From: Flaccisagitta enflata
Lineage: Eukaryota > Chaetognatha > Sagittoidea > Aphragmophora
Assembly: GCA_965153355.1 (NCBI GenBank)
Contig: OZ231128.1
Span: forward strand, 47,864,001-47,928,000
DNA length: 64,000 bases
Direction of reading: 5' to 3'
Part shown: positions 13,718-26,639 of the stretch, in pieces
Numbering within the stretch: position 1 is the first letter of the stretch
How the letters are laid out: the number at the start of each line of letters is the position of its first letter
Translations under genes and position numbers: made by a program
The notes under the pieces: generated by a model
What the model saw: only the letters and a program-made list of their open reading frames with translations
What the model was told of the DNA's origin: nothing
Databases searched by the model: none

Positions 13718-13860
13718 TCTGGTTTTCCCGGAAGACCTCTTCCAGTGACTGCCAGTTTGGCTGAATATGTTTCTGTGTGTCTTTTTGTCTGTCTGTCTGT
13801 CTGTATGTCTGACTGTTTGTCTGTCTCACTCCGTCTGTTTGTCTGTCTGACTATCTGTCC
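13540..13860. repeat. (CTGT)n and (CT)n compound microsatellite
   Basis: CTGT-rich 13545-13645, CT 13646-13714, a short unique insert, CTGT-rich 13780-13860. Confidence 0.95.
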
Positions 13861-14114
13861 ATCTCTCTATCTAGGTTATGATAACAGAAGCTGCACTCTC
13901 ACCTTCCCAAAAGTATAATTTCAACGCCATTTATTCTGTTTCTTTCTCTCTTTCTCTCTTTCTCTTTTGTTTATTCTTTTTGTCTTGCAGCCCCTCTCTG
14001 TCTGTCTGTCTGTCTTTCAGCTTATCACAGTACCTCCCGATTTATCTTACTGTTGGTCTTTTTTTTTCTCTGTCTCGCTCTTCCGCTCTTCGTCTGAGCA
14101 AAACCTGTCTCTCC

Positions 14115-14747
14115 TTTTGGGCAGCGGCCCTGAAGGGGTCGATGACCTATGCTTTCACACAGAGTTGGAGAATTTCCCCTTCTTCTTCTACGTCCGTACC
14201 CGCCCCCCAGCTTCGAGGCCCAAATTCTAGTCCCGAGACCCAAATCCCAGTCCCGTGGCCTAAATCTTATCCAAAAGGCCCAAATCCTAGCCTCAAGGCC
14301 CAAATTCTAGCCTGGAGACCCAAATTCCAGCCTTGAGGCCCAAGTCTCATCCTTTAGGCTCAAACCCCAGCCGTGAGGCCTAAATCTAAGCCTCAAGGTT
14401 CATATGGCCTCAAGGATGAGATTTGGGTCTCATGGCTGGGATTTGGGCCTCCAGGCTAGGATTTGGGCCTTGAGGCTAGGATTGGGCCTTGAGGCTAGGA
14501 TTGGGCCTTTTGGATAGGATTTAGGCCACGGGACAGGGATTTGGGTCTTGGGACTAGAATTTGGGCCTCGAAGCTGGGGGGGGGGCGGACGTAGGAGGAG
14601 GAGAAGGAGAAAATTCCCCATATGTGTGAAAGCATAGGTCATTGACCCCTTCGGGGCCGCTGCCCTGCTTCCCCTTCAACTTCAAGAACAACCTCCTAGG
14701 GCAGGGCACGGGTACCGCTGACCATCTAACGCTTTTGCGACTATTTT
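14115..14747 (-). mobile_element. AGCGGCCCC fold-back element, type I, fully palindromic interior
   Basis: Both the arms (GGGCAGCGGCCCTGAAGGGG at the left, the reverse complement at 14640-14670) and the internal minisatellite are inverted about a centre near 14400. The right end carries GCCCTGCTT...AGGGCAGGGC and ACCATCTAACGCTTTTGCGA. It would fold into a hairpin of more than 250 bp per arm. Confidence 0.85.
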
Positions 14748-14759
14748 GTAAGTCCGTCT

Positions 14760-14964
<205 letters not shown>

Positions 14965-15319
14965 CTGTCATTTAAAACCCAATACTGTTGTTGGGAATCC
15001 CTCCCAACGGTCCCTTTGTGTGTGTACCCAAAGGCAGTCTGTCTCTCAGTTTTCACCATATTAGCCCACCATTGAGAGGACGGTATGGTTCTTCATATTG
15101 TCAACAGAAGCCTGTTATTAATTTCAAGGGACCGATTGGCAATATATCTAAAATGCTAGGAGTGAGAATTCCTCATATCGAGCCAATTCAACCGAGAAGA
15201 ACGAGTGTTTAGAGGTATATTCGCTCGAATCGGGATTGAGTATATATTCAACACCTCACGCACACATGAATGTTACTTTGAGAGTTTAACAAGGTAAGCG
15301 GCGCAGTGTGAAAATGCAA

Positions 15320-16475
15320 TGTTTTGATTTAATTCATCTACCAGTGTGAGCCCACCGGTTCAACTTGAAATCATTCATCTTACAGTGCTTTCCTCTGTTT
15401 GCCACGACTCTAGTTTTTGCTCATTTTACGTGCTGTGACCCTGATCCAATTTGAACTCACAAATCTCATCTCAGATTTCACCACCAGTGGAGTACTGTGA
15501 ACTCACTCACCATACGTGCATTCCTGCTATGGGCTACTGTGACCAACTGACCATGTTATAATTCAAACTCACTTATTATGCTGTGCACTCTCTCATCTTC
15601 AGTGATCCCAATGACTCCATGAGTGGCGTACTGTGACCAAATTAAACTCCCTCATTGTACAGTGCATACCTGCTAGTGGCACACTGTCATCATGTTCAAA
15701 TTTGAACTCACTCATCTTACAGTGCATCCTCACCAGCGGCGTACTGTGATCATGTTCCAATTTGAACTCACTCATCTTAGAGTGCCTCCCAACCAGTGGA
15801 GTACTGTGATCATGTTCAAATTTGAACTCACTCATCTTACAGTGCATCCTCACCAGTGGCGTACTGTGATCATGTTCCAATCTGATCTCACTCATCTAAC
15901 AGTGCTTCCCCACCAGTGGCATACTGTGATCATGTTTCAATTTGAACTCACTCACTCACTCTTATAGTGCATCCCCACCAGTGGCGTACTGTGATCATGT
16001 TCCAATTTGAACTCACTCATCTCACAGTGCATCATCCCAGTGGTGTACTGTGAGCATGTTCCAATTTGAACTCACTTATCTTGTAGTGCATCCCCACCAG
16101 TGGTGTACTGTGATCATGTTTCAATTTGAACCCACTCATCTAACAGTGCCTCTCCACCAGTGGCATACTGTGATCATGTTCCAATTTGAACTCACTCATC
16201 TCACAGTGCATCCCAGTGGTGTACTGTGATCATGTTTCAATTTGAACTCACTCATCTTACAGTGCATCCCCATCAGTGCATCCCCACCAGCGGCGTACTG
16301 TGATCATGTTCCAATTTGAACTCACTCATCTCACTGTGAGCATGTTCCAATTTGAACTCACTCATCTTATAGTGCATCTCCATCAGTGCATCCCCACCAG
16401 TGGCGTACAGTGATCATGTTTCAATTTGAGCCCACTCATCCCACAGCGCGTCCCCGCCGTTGGTTGACTGTGAAT
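15320..16475. repeat. About 60-bp minisatellite (CACCAGTGGCGTACTGTGAT)
   Basis: Unit CACCAGTGGCGTACTGTGAT-CATGTTCCAATTTGAACTCA-CTCATCTTACAGTGCATCCC. Well conserved from 15660 to 16430 and decaying upstream to about 15320. Some units are shortened (16330, 16270). All frames read through it only because of periodicity. Confidence 0.93.
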
Positions 16476-17198
16476 CGAGTTTCCGGCACACAATTTATAC
16501 GGCTGGTTGGGTTGGCGCCAAAATGAGTTTTTAATGATTTTTGTTGTTTATTTGATTTGGGTTTTTTTTTTCAAGGGAGAGAGCACTTTTCACAGAATCG
16601 TATGATTTGTTTTTGTAGATCTGTCCTCGCATCTCTTTGAAAGAAGGTTCAACGGTCGGACTGATGGTCTGTCTATTATGCCTCCATTAAAATAACGCGG
16701 GATAGTATCAAAAAGAGATTTACGTTATAAAACTTACATTGAAGAAAATTTTCATCTTGCAGTAAGTTGAGCTGAGCAGTTTTGGCAGAAATAAAGTGAA
16801 AGAAGAGGTTATAGAACAAGCTGTCAAGCAAGTCGGCAATGCGCAGCCTCTCGCGCTATGAACCATGAGGAATGTGTTGCTTGAACACAACAACCAACCG
16901 AGTTGCTCATTAAAACTGACGCTTATAAACAATTACGAATGTTTAGCGATCGTTTGTATAATTTGTTTTCGGGGAGTGATCGCGTGGTTTTTTTTTTCCC
17001 TTTTTTCCATTGCTTTTTGTATGTGGGGAAGGGGGGCGTTTGGTGTGGATAGAGTTTGGACGCCCCTGCCCACCCGTTTGCGTTTGCGAGTGACAATCAA
17101 ACACAAAAATGGACAGACCGACGAAGCGACTAGGAGAGAGATAACTTGACGTCATTGCGACAGAAAGAGAGGCAGAAGAAAGGACTGAAAGACCTTCA
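16476..17198. other. Non-coding DNA
   Basis: Unique-looking AT-rich DNA; a CGCCCCTGCCCACCCG fragment at 17060-17085 belongs to the GTTGCGGAC subfamily. No gene is seen. Confidence 0.45.
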
Positions 17199-17204
17199 GA
17201 CAGA

Positions 17205-17264
<60 letters not shown>

Positions 17265-17308
17265 AAAGAGAGGGCAAGAGAGAGACAGACAGAGAGACAG
17301 ACAGAATT

Positions 17309-17339
<31 letters not shown>

Positions 17340-17340
17340 A
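17199..17340. repeat. (GA)n and (GACA)n microsatellites
   Basis: GA 17202-17262 and GACA 17285-17338. Confidence 0.95.
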
Positions 17341-18539
17341 ATGAAGAGGAGTGGAGATGAACACTTGGGCGGGGACGAGGAGGAGGGAAGTAGAGAAACT
17401 ATTAGACGAACAGACAGATCGACGGACAGAGTGACAGACATAACAGACGGAAAAACAGAAAAAAGAACTGGAGTACAGACAGATAATCAGATTGAGATAA
17501 AGACTTGGGCGCCGAGAAGACGGAGAGAGAGGTAATTTGGCTTTGCAGTGGCAAAGTGAGAGGTCAAAGGGCTAAACTCAGGGTTACACCGATTGGTGGC
17601 ATTAAGGAGTGGAAAGGCAATAACTGTTTTCCGAAGCATCCAATGGCTGGCATCAAGGAGTGTAGACGCCATAATTTTTTGGGACAGAAGTTTAATTTTA
17701 AGACGGTAAAAAGAATAATTCGACTGACAAACAACCAGATAGAACATGATTTGTACCAACAAATAGATCGATAGAATCAGAAAGACTTTTTTACAGAGAG
17801 GCGAATAGAATTCATCGACAAAATAAAGAAAAAAGAAAAAAAAGTATCGGAAAGGACGGCGAGTTTGCCGCCAGGTGGTCGAGAGGGAGAACCACAAAAT
17901 GGTGAACTAATCGTCAACCCTCCGGTATCGTTCCGGCATCGCGTCGGCTTCGAGACGGTAATTTGCCGGCATCGCGCCAACTATTAAGAGAGCATTGGCC
18001 ATGATAGCACCGGCGTTATATTGGCAACAGAGTGACAAGGCTGTAGCAGTCGGTTTTGTGTGAGGAGAGTTCCAGTTGTGCCGACGTCGACGAAGATCTA
18101 TCATCCGGGTCATATAAAAAACGCATTGTAGGTGCTGCCTACCAATCGTGGTTTTCTTTGATGATTCGGTTGATTCCGATTCCGATATAACGGATCATAC
18201 CTATGGGAGATCTCCCAAGTGTTTTCTTGATTATGTCGGTATTGCCTCTGTCCAAACTGCCGGTGCAGCCTCTCTCAATGATGCCTGAGATGGTTGGCTT
18301 CTTCCTCCTCCGATACGTTTCTTGCGGCCAATTTTAGATCGGCATCTTTGTTGTTGTGTCTTTTATTGGACGTTTTAATCGAATAATGGGCGCCATTTCA
18401 GTCTCAGCTTTCCTTCTTCTTTTCCCAATCGCGCCGTACTTTTTTTTTCATTTTTCTTCTCCACGATTTCTCAGTTCCTTTTTTTTTCTATTATTTTCTT
18501 TCCGTTTTATTTTCTTTTTGCATTTATGTGTCGCGGACT
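17341..18539. other. Mostly single-copy-looking DNA, possible gene remnant
   Basis: 17860-18350 is less repetitive and more GC-balanced than its surroundings. On the minus strand 18330-18140 is open for about 59 codons (YRRRKKPTISGIIERGCTGS and onward), and on the plus strand the same DNA is also open for a similar length. I recognise no family and see no firm splice signals. Confidence 0.3.
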
Positions 18540-18712
18540 TAGAGTGCCTTTGCTTAAAAGAGGCTTCGTCCGTTTATCCGTTGGTCCGCTGGTCCATCGG
18601 TAATGATCGCGTCGAAATGTGGATAACGACCGTGTTAATAGGGTTGGGTTGTGGATGGGGGACCATCCGTCCGCGATAATATTGTAACCCGACGTTACTT
18701 GTTTTTTTCTTT
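18540..18712 (+). mobile_element. GTTGCGGAC-subfamily element
   Basis: GCGGACTTAGAGTGCC, AAGAGGCTTCGTCCG, a short GGTCC tract, GGGTTGTGGATGGGGGACCA and CCGCGATAATATTGTAACCC. It shares its ends with 50064-50252. Confidence 0.55.
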
Positions 18713-19029
18713 CAATATCTTGTGTACAACAACCAAGTTGACGACGTCGCTTCCGGTCCCGGAAAATATTGTAAACCAGACAAAACTTGGTAATTAAAAA
18801 ACTGCGGTCTTACGACCGTTCAGGTGGTTTCAGCAATGGTGGAATATTAAGTAATTAGTTATGGCTGAGCGGGATCAGACCCACGCTTTATATGTGGGCT
18901 TTGGTTCTAGAGATGATGGAAGATGTGGTAATTAGCTATGGCTGAGCGGAACAAGGTGTACCGTCTCTTCACTTCGCTTCGCAACTTGTGTGGCTATGAA
19001 CGTTACTGAAGAGATGGAAAACGGACATT

Positions 19030-19038
19030 GTTAGGATT

Positions 19039-19076
<38 letters not shown>

Positions 19077-19101
19077 GGAAAGAAAGAAAGAAAGAAAGAA
19101 A
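19030..19101. repeat. (GACA)n(GAAA)n microsatellite
   Basis: Nine GACA units then about six GAAA units. A 30-bp phrase (TAATTAG-TATGGCTGAGCGG) is duplicated just upstream at 18852 and 18930. Confidence 0.9.
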
Positions 19102-19657
19102 CGAAAGTTGATGATCCACCCTAAAAGCAAAACAAAATCGTTTAATGAAAGTAAATAGATTTGGCAAGCGCTGTAGAATTTGAAATTGCTTCGGGGCATG
19201 TAAATGTCTAACACGAACGTTTGTTTTTTCTTCTTTCTTTTTTTTTCTTTTTCTTCAATTTCGATAAACTCTTAGAAAAAATGAAAAGTCCGTTAATGAT
19301 TGTGGGCCACTGGCCAAACAATTTTCCACCACTTTTTTTTCTCCTGGGTTGCCAGACCTTTCAGTCGTTTTAATCGATGTCCAAATGGGGCCAGAAACCT
19401 TTTAAACTTTTTCCTTTTTTTTTCAACAGACTGGCCAGTTGCAAACCCACCCTAATGAGGCCTATCTCCACCCATCACAAATTTGCATGTTTCGATCATC
19501 AGGGATAGAAGACATAGAACCCTCGTTTCCCTGACTTTCCGCCTTATTGTTGAACAGGCTTTACCAGATATGAAGATGGACGGATCAACGGCTAAGTAAT
19601 ATGATACGTCATGAGCATGATAACGTAAAATGGATGAGATAAAAAAGCATACAAAAC
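19102..19657. other. Non-coding DNA
   Basis: AT-rich, poly-T patches; nothing recognisable. Confidence 0.4.
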
Positions 19658-20189
19658 AAACAAGGTCAACAAACCTTAGTCGCGTGGTAATAAAGGTAAT
19701 AAAGGTAATTAAGGTAATCAAGGTAATTACATAATTACTAATAATTACCTAAAAATACCTATCTTTATACCTTAAGTACCCCGAAGTACCTTAAAGTACC
19801 CTTATGTACCTAATGTACCCTTAAGTACCTAAAGTACCCTAAAGTACCCTTAAGTAACTTAAGAGGTGACTTAAGAGTTGACTTAGGTGACTTAAGTGAC
19901 TTAAGTGACTTAAGTGACTTAAGTGACTTAAGTGACTTAAGTGACTTAAGTGATTTAAGTGACTTGAGTGACTTAAGTGACTTAAGTGACTTAAGGGTGA
20001 CTTAAGTGACCCTAAAGTTAAAGACCCTAAATTACCCTAAAGTACCCTTAAGTACCCTTAAGTACCCTAAAGTACCTTCAAAATGAATATTAGAGCCATA
20101 TTTTTAAAAAGTTACATGACCGACAGACCGACCGACCGACTGACCGACCGACACAGCGGCTTCTAGAGTCGCGTTCACGCGACTAAAAA
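19658..20189 (-). mobile_element. GTCGCG element expanded by inner short repeats
   Basis: ACAAGGTCAACAAACCTTAG, then TCGCGTGG. The interior is an array of AGGTAAT, then TACCCTTAAG, then AAGTGACTT units (19690-20085). It ends with a GACCGACC tract and GTCGCGTTCACGCGACTAAA. Confidence 0.75.
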
Positions 20190-20496
20190 CTTTAACTTCG
20201 CTTGGCCCTTTTCCATTCATTATCTATTTGTATATTCATTTCAGTTTGGGTACAGTGAGGGATATTGTTCCACAAGTCATAGAATCTAACTTATCTATAA
20301 CTTAAAGATAACTTACATGTAACTTGTATGATCTAAAGACGCTGATAGATCTATCATTGAATTCCGAATGGCGACAGGAATGAGCAGTCGCCACAAAGTT
20401 CCACACAGTGAACCAATTCTCGTTCGATCTAACACATGCCTTTAAAAAAAGTCAAGGATAAACAACAGCTACTAAGCTATAATAGAATGCAATTAA

Positions 20497-21162
20497 AATA
20501 GTCGCAAAAGCGTTAGATGGTCAGCGGTACCCGTTGCCCCTAAGTGAGTTTATGAGGTGTGAGGTGGTGTGAGGGGCAGCGGCCCCGAAGGTGCCGATGA
20601 CCTATGCTGTTTTTATTTGGGCCTGGAGGCTGGAATTGGGGCCTTGAAGCTAGGATTTGAACTTAGAGGCGGGGATTTGAGCCTCGTGGCTGAGATTTGA
20701 GTTTGGAGACTGGGATTTGAGCCTCAAGGTTGGGATTTGAGCCTCAAGGCTGGGATTTGGGCCTTGAGGCTGGGATTTGGGCCTTGAGGCTGGGATTTGG
20801 GCCTTGAGGCTGGGATTTGGGCCTTGAGGCTGGGATTTGGGCAACAAGGCTGAGATTTGGGCAACAAGACAGAGATTTGGGCAACAAGGCTGCGATTTGG
20901 GCCTCGAGGTTAGGATTTGGGCCTCGAGGCTGGGATGTGGGCCTCAAGGCTTAGATTTGGGCCTTGAGGCTTGGATTTAGGTTTTGAGGCTAGGATTTAG
21001 GCCTCAAGGCTGGGATTTGGGTCTCGAGGCTGAAAGCTGGGGGGGGGGGGTATGGAGAAGAAGGAGGAGGAGAAGAAGGAGGAGGAGGAGAAGGAGGAGA
21101 AATTTCTCCTGTGTGAAAGCATAGGTCATCGGCCCCTCCGGGGCCGCTGCCCAAAAACTGCG
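20497..21162 (+). mobile_element. AGCGGCCCC fold-back element, type I
   Basis: Starts GTCGCAAAAGCGTTAGATGG then TCAGCGGTACCCG, end hairpin, GGCAGCGGCCCCGAAGG. About 20 units of AGGCTGGGATTTGGGCCTTG (20640-21030), a G-run with GGA repeats, and the inverted arm TGTGAAAGCATAGGTCATCG ending in CCGCTGCCCAAAAA. Confidence 0.85.
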
Positions 21163-21451
21163 TCCATGCTTTCATCCCACTTAACCTCCCCCCCTTGGGC
21201 CCTATCTCCACTCTGTCTCTTGCCTATTTATGCTCTCCAGTAAACCTACCCTCTATTCCCCTTTTGCCGTCCCACTAACATGAGGTTAACGGCGGAAATG
21301 GGACCCATGAGTGGAGGCACATTTTCCTTTAACGTGGTTGAATTTCAACGCCTCATGGCGTTTTATGCAATGGAAAGAGGTGAATGAATAGTCATAGAGG
21401 GCTCCTTATGCAGTCACTTGACATGCCTCTCCTCATAGCGTTTTATGGAAT

Positions 21452-22132
21452 AACAGGTCGCCCAAGGGCAATATGTGGTCAGCGATACCCGTTGCCCTCT
21501 TTGAGTGATGTGGTGGGTGAGAGGCTGGGGCAGCCCACAGAAAGGGGGCAGGAAGTCCTGCATTCACAGAGGACACATTCGTGATTACTGAATAAGTGGA
21601 TGAGATGCTATGAAGGAGCTGGCTGAAAGGCATTCAAGAGCTTAAACTGAGGTCTAAGAATTTTGATATAGGCCTCAGAATGCCGATTGGGATAGAGGGC
21701 TAGCAGGCTTGAGGGCTCTGGATTAAGGGATGAAAAGCGAAGGGACTGATTTGAAGCCTATGAGGAGCAACTAAATAGGGGTTTAGATGGCTGACTTAGG
21801 CTGGGGAAGAGGCCCCTGGCGAGGCATGAGAGGCCAGGTTCGAGGCCTGAGAAGCCAGATTTGAATGGCGTAGATTTGTAGCCTGGAAGCCCAGATTGTG
21901 GCCTGAGAGAGCCAGAATTTTCCAAACCTGAGAGGCCAGATTTGGGGCCTGGAAGCTGGTTGAACCTGAAAGAGCTGGATTTGCAGCCTGAAGGAAGTAG
22001 ATTTGGAGCCTGAGGGTCTGATGAAGAGAGGACTAACGGACAGCGAAACGGACGGAGCGAGCGAGCCGGACAAACGAAAGTCCCCCTGTGTTCTACAGGA
22101 CTTTGTCCCCTTCTGGGCCGCTGCCCAAAAAG
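21452..22132 (+). mobile_element. AGCGGCCCC fold-back element, type II
   Basis: Same start as 11641 (AACAGGTCGCCCAAGGGCAA). The inner minisatellite of GAGGCCTGAGAAGCCAGATT-like units is more diverged. The right arm TGTTCTACAGGACTTTGTCC ends GGGCCGCTGCCCAAAAA. Confidence 0.8.
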
Positions 22133-23460
22133 AGGTGAATATATAGTCATATAAGGCTCCTTATGCAGTCACTTGACACGCCTTGCCTCATGGCGTTTTA
22201 TGACTTATGAGGGAAGTGAGTTAAAGTCTCTGTACAGTTACTTTCAAGAATAACCAATAAATGAACATTTCAATACAACTCATCTTTTCAAAACTTCCAA
22301 GAAATTGTCTTCATCGTACTTTCTCATACTGCTATGTATATATCATAAATGTCTTTTGAACAATTGCAGTTGCAAAAGTATGTTGCTTAAAAATGAAGGG
22401 AAAATATTCATTATAAACAGATTTCTAAAAAACTGATTTTATAAAAATGTTTAATGAAAAAAATACAACTAACGCCCGCAATAACAGATGTCATGAAACT
22501 AACAACCTGCCGATGAAGAAATGAAAAAAAGATAGAGATTTCCGTTACTTTTGGGTTTCTTGTAACCTCAAATTGTTTCTTTTGATAAGAGTGTGAAAGT
22601 CAGCAAACATTTGGTATATCTGAATCATCATTCATAAACTTTTTTTTGATAACTGTTATTCAAATCATCTGAGGATTTATCTTAGTGTGGTTTTGTCAGC
22701 TGGTTGAAGGTTTTCAATGAGACGTCATGGAACCCGATAAGTACTTTGCAAGCCAAAGAGATAAAGCATTTGTTATGAACAAGAAGAGGACTCCTCTTAG
22801 AGGAGTAAGATCGAGGATACCATCTAGAAAAGATATACAAAATTGGTAGTGAATCTGAAATGAGACTTTTAAAACAGAATTTCACATGAATCACGATGCA
22901 ATTTTTTCCACCATTTTCAGTCCCTTCTGAACCCTGCAGCTCCTGCACATCCATATTACACACAATACAGCCTCTGCCCACCCACAATATTGACCCTGCC
23001 CACCCACATTTCTTCCTCTGCCTACCCGCTGGACTGCCCCTGCCCATCTGCGAGTAACTACTTATTGGCCATGTATCCACTATCTAGCCTTGTCATATTG
23101 GGGTCTCAATTTTGTTTTTTTCATGTTTTGTCATTTCCAAGCAACCTAAGCTTGATAAATGCGGTTTGCGGCATTCTGTCAGAAATTTGAAGAAGTTTCA
23201 GAATCTCAACAATTTTCATGTAGTTTTCTTCATTTTTCAGTAAATACTAGTCGATATGTTTTTTGGTCTAGATAAAAGAAGTAGAAAAAATAACAATTAC
23301 AGGAATTATTATTGTAGAAATGAGGTTTGAGAAATAAGTTGCTGACTTTAAATTGAATCAAGAAGTAAAACACATAAGTCGATGTCAAAAAAGTTTATGA
23401 GCATGGAAATATTTCCGCTCCATTAAGGAAGGCGTCTTCCGTGATGTCAGTCACTCGAGA
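22133..23460. other. Non-coding AT-rich DNA
   Basis: No gene or strong repeat apart from CCCTGCCCACCC element fragments at 22975-23095, which include repeated CTGCCCACCCAC phrases and an end GGCCATGTATCC...CTAGCCTTG. Confidence 0.45.
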
Positions 23461-23599
23461 CGCTGGCGATGACGATGTTGGAGTAAACAGAAAACGATGA
23501 CGACGATGAAGGACGATGACGACGACGAAGGACAACGAAGAACGACGACCACAGTTATATTGATAATGGTGATGGCGATGGTGATGATTATGTTGATGT

Positions 23600-23609
23600 T
23601 GATGGTAAA

Positions 23610-23659
<50 letters not shown>

Positions 23660-23667
23660 CGATGACG
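23600..23667. repeat. (GAT)n microsatellite next to the assembly gap
   Basis: GAT units run directly into the Ns, so the tract is of unknown true length. Confidence 0.95.
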
Positions 23668-23700
23668 NNNNNNNNNNNNNNNNNNNNNNNNNNNNNNNNN
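23668..23700. other. Assembly gap (33 N)
   Basis: Unresolved bases flanked by (GAT)n on the left and CT-rich DNA on the right. Confidence 1.
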
Positions 23701-23762
23701 GAAGGCATCTCTTTCTCTCTCTTCTCTCTCTCTCTTTATCGGTCTCTGTCTCTGTAACTGTA

Positions 23763-23896
<134 letters not shown>

Positions 23897-24384
23897 TCTG
23901 TTGTTTAGTTGGCCGCGAGTCTTGTTCTTCTTTTGCGCGTTTTGCATCATGGCGGGGGGGGAGGGGGGGGGCGCCGCTGTCGGTTCGACTGTCTTCTGTT
24001 CTTTCCCCTTCTTGATTCCTCTTCACGAATATCTATACGTCTGTCGGGTCTTGCGGCTGTCTGTCTGTCTTTCCAATCTTGGTGTTTGACCGTCTGTATC
24101 TCCTCAGCGTAGGAGTTTCCTTTCTTTGTTCGTTCCATATCCACGATAACGCGGGTCAGCTGAGAATGACGTGCCTGAATATGCCTCAAATTGAAATGAA
24201 TGGAAGAGGGCCTTGTGAGCCACCATATGGTTAATACGCGCATCACTCCTTCTTTTACATAAAACAGAATCTGAAAAATATTCTTTCTCAATCAAATCCA
24301 AAAAAAAAAAAAAAAAAAATTGCTTGTACTCTATTTTTGATCCGTTTCAGAGTGGGAATTGGTCTGAGTCTTTCCAACCAGTGT

Positions 24385-25689
24385 TAGGGTGGTCTCAATT
24401 TGGGCACTCAAATACAAATTCATTTCCAAGCACTTTTCATGTTCCACTTGCATAGTCAGAGCCTGATCTAATTGGAAAATTGATTTGGACTTGATCTAGG
24501 CACTCCGTAATCAATGCTGTAGTTAACTATGGCAAAAAAAAAAACCGAACAGTTACTTCTTTTGCTCATAAATCCTTTGAAAATTCACCCAGTGTGCTGA
24601 AATTTTTACTGAAGTTACTTTTTAGTATCATTAAGCATCACTGAAAAAATCAATGACCTGCTCTAAATAGTTAGAGAATTATAGATTTTTTATAAGTGCT
24701 TGTCAGAAGATAAGAAATTCAATGTACACACATAAGAATCTACTAAGAATGAATAAACAAACTTAAAAAAACCATACTAAATCTAGTCCGATTTTGATGA
24801 AATTTCAAGTGGAAGTAGACCACATTGTTAGCAGGCTGTGATAAAAATTTCATTACAAAACTCCGATTATTTTAGCAGAAACAGCTAGTTTTCTAAAACT
24901 TTTTTTGTGGTTTTTAGAATGAAGTAAATGAAGATGAAATCTGAAATATAAATCAATGCTCAGGCCAGAGTTTTTTACCGATTATCATGATTTTTTAACT
25001 GGGAACTTTTGTACATATGATTCATCTCCAGTAAAATTTTTGTGAATATTGAAGCATTTTTAGTCCCCCAAATTGCAAAAATATTCTAACAGGTAGCAGA
25101 ATATTTCTTATCCTGAGCAAGCTTACAATCAACCAATATCTACCCCGCTAGACTTTTTTTGAGTATATGCGAATTTTGCCTAGTATTAGTAAATATTACC
25201 ATCAGACTACAGTTCAAAAATCATGATAAAACTCCCAAAACTTTTTGCACAATGCCAATTTTACTAAAAATGGTATTATTTTGATTTAGGATAAACATCA
25301 TCTCTGGCAGTCCAAAAAAGAAGTGACTTCAGTAAAAACGTGATAACGGCTAAAGTTTTCAACGGATTTTGATGAAATTTTAACCAAACATAGTCCATAT
25401 CATGGTTATCATTCACTGTAAATTTTATACAAATTGGTCAACATCTTCATTCTTTTTTGCTCTCTCAAAAGTTGTTCGGTTTTTTTTTTTGCCATAGTTA
25501 TATGCAATTGATTTCTGTAGTTACGAGAAAAATATCTTGCATATTCATTCTATACAACTACAGCATTGATTACAGAGTGCCTAGTCTAAATCGATTTTCT
25601 AAAGAGATTGGGGTTTCATTATACAAATAGAACATGAAAAGTGCTTGGAAATGATTTTTCTTTTGAATGCCCAAATTGCGCCCATTCTA
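24385..25689. mobile_element. hAT-like non-autonomous fold-back element, 8-bp TSD
   Basis: Terminal inverted repeats TAGGGTGGTCTCAATTTGGG and TAGAATGGGCGCAATTTGGG (read inward) extend about 170 bp into both sides, through CAAGCACTTTTCATGTTC and the CCGAAC poly-T/A segment. ACCAGTGT flanks both ends (24377-24384 and 25690-25697). An 8-bp duplication with TAGGG ends is characteristic of hAT elements. No transposase coding is present. Confidence 0.85.
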
Positions 25690-25697
25690 ACCAGTGT

Positions 25698-26639
25698 GTT
25701 CGTGAATGGTGGCTTTTAAGGGTGATTTCGGTCGGTTTTAGAGTGTGCTAGGGTATATCTCAAGCCATTGTGCGATACCAACCAACTTGTAGAAATATTC
25801 ATCAAAAATTACTGGTTCAAGTGTTTGTTCCATGTTCAGTCTTGTATTCCTCCTCTATCTTTGTTCTTACTTCCTGACCTTTCTGTCTTATTCACATTTC
25901 TCACAAAGACCCAGTTCAAAGCTTCATTTTTTTCCTCCTTTTCTCATTCATCCTTGTCAAAATCTCTTCTCAACAATCTTGAGTCAAGACGATGGACACA
26001 GAGAGAGGGACTCTTGCGAGTTTTGCTTCATATCTCGTGCTTGTCTTTATTTTACCCGTTTGCCCGTAGCCAGTACCCGCCCTCCTCACAACCGGTATTA
26101 ACGCTGCTCCACTCTCTTTCATAAAAGACCCAATTCTTAATCCCCCGTATTCTCATTGACAAACTTGTTTACTTGCACAAGTGCCAGCATTATCATTCAT
26201 CAACTGATTTATGTGTGTAAGTGAGCGGGTCGCTCAGTCGCGGCTCATGTTGGTTCGCAAGCTCATTTACAGGCTGGATTGCATGCGCATGCTTGTATGT
26301 GCTAATTTTAATGCTGGGTTGCACGCTAGGTCACTCGCATGTTTGCTGAAGCTCGTGCGTTCATTCGCAGTTTCGCATGCGGGTGTGCGTGCGCAAATCT
26401 GTGTTCGCGTATCATAAATAACCCAGTGTGAGACCGGAGATTCGGAGAGTGGAAGAAAAGAAGATTTGTTGATTAATTTTTTTTTAGGCGGTTGCCATCA
26501 GTTAATAAAGGCTTCATTTTGTGGCTCCGGTTTAAGGGTCCATTCTGGTCAATTTAGCCAAATGTTTTTCTGAATTATCGTTATGGACAACTAAACTTTT
26601 TATGGCATTCAACGCAGCGATTGAAGATGAACACTAGAC
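25698..26639. other. Non-coding DNA
   Basis: CT-rich 25830-26110; reading frames are low complexity. 26210-26410 is richer in CG but has no recognisable domain. Confidence 0.4.

Noticed and set aside
15320-16475. CRISPR-like array
   Set aside because: Units are contiguous with no unique spacers, and the window is eukaryotic; it is a minisatellite.
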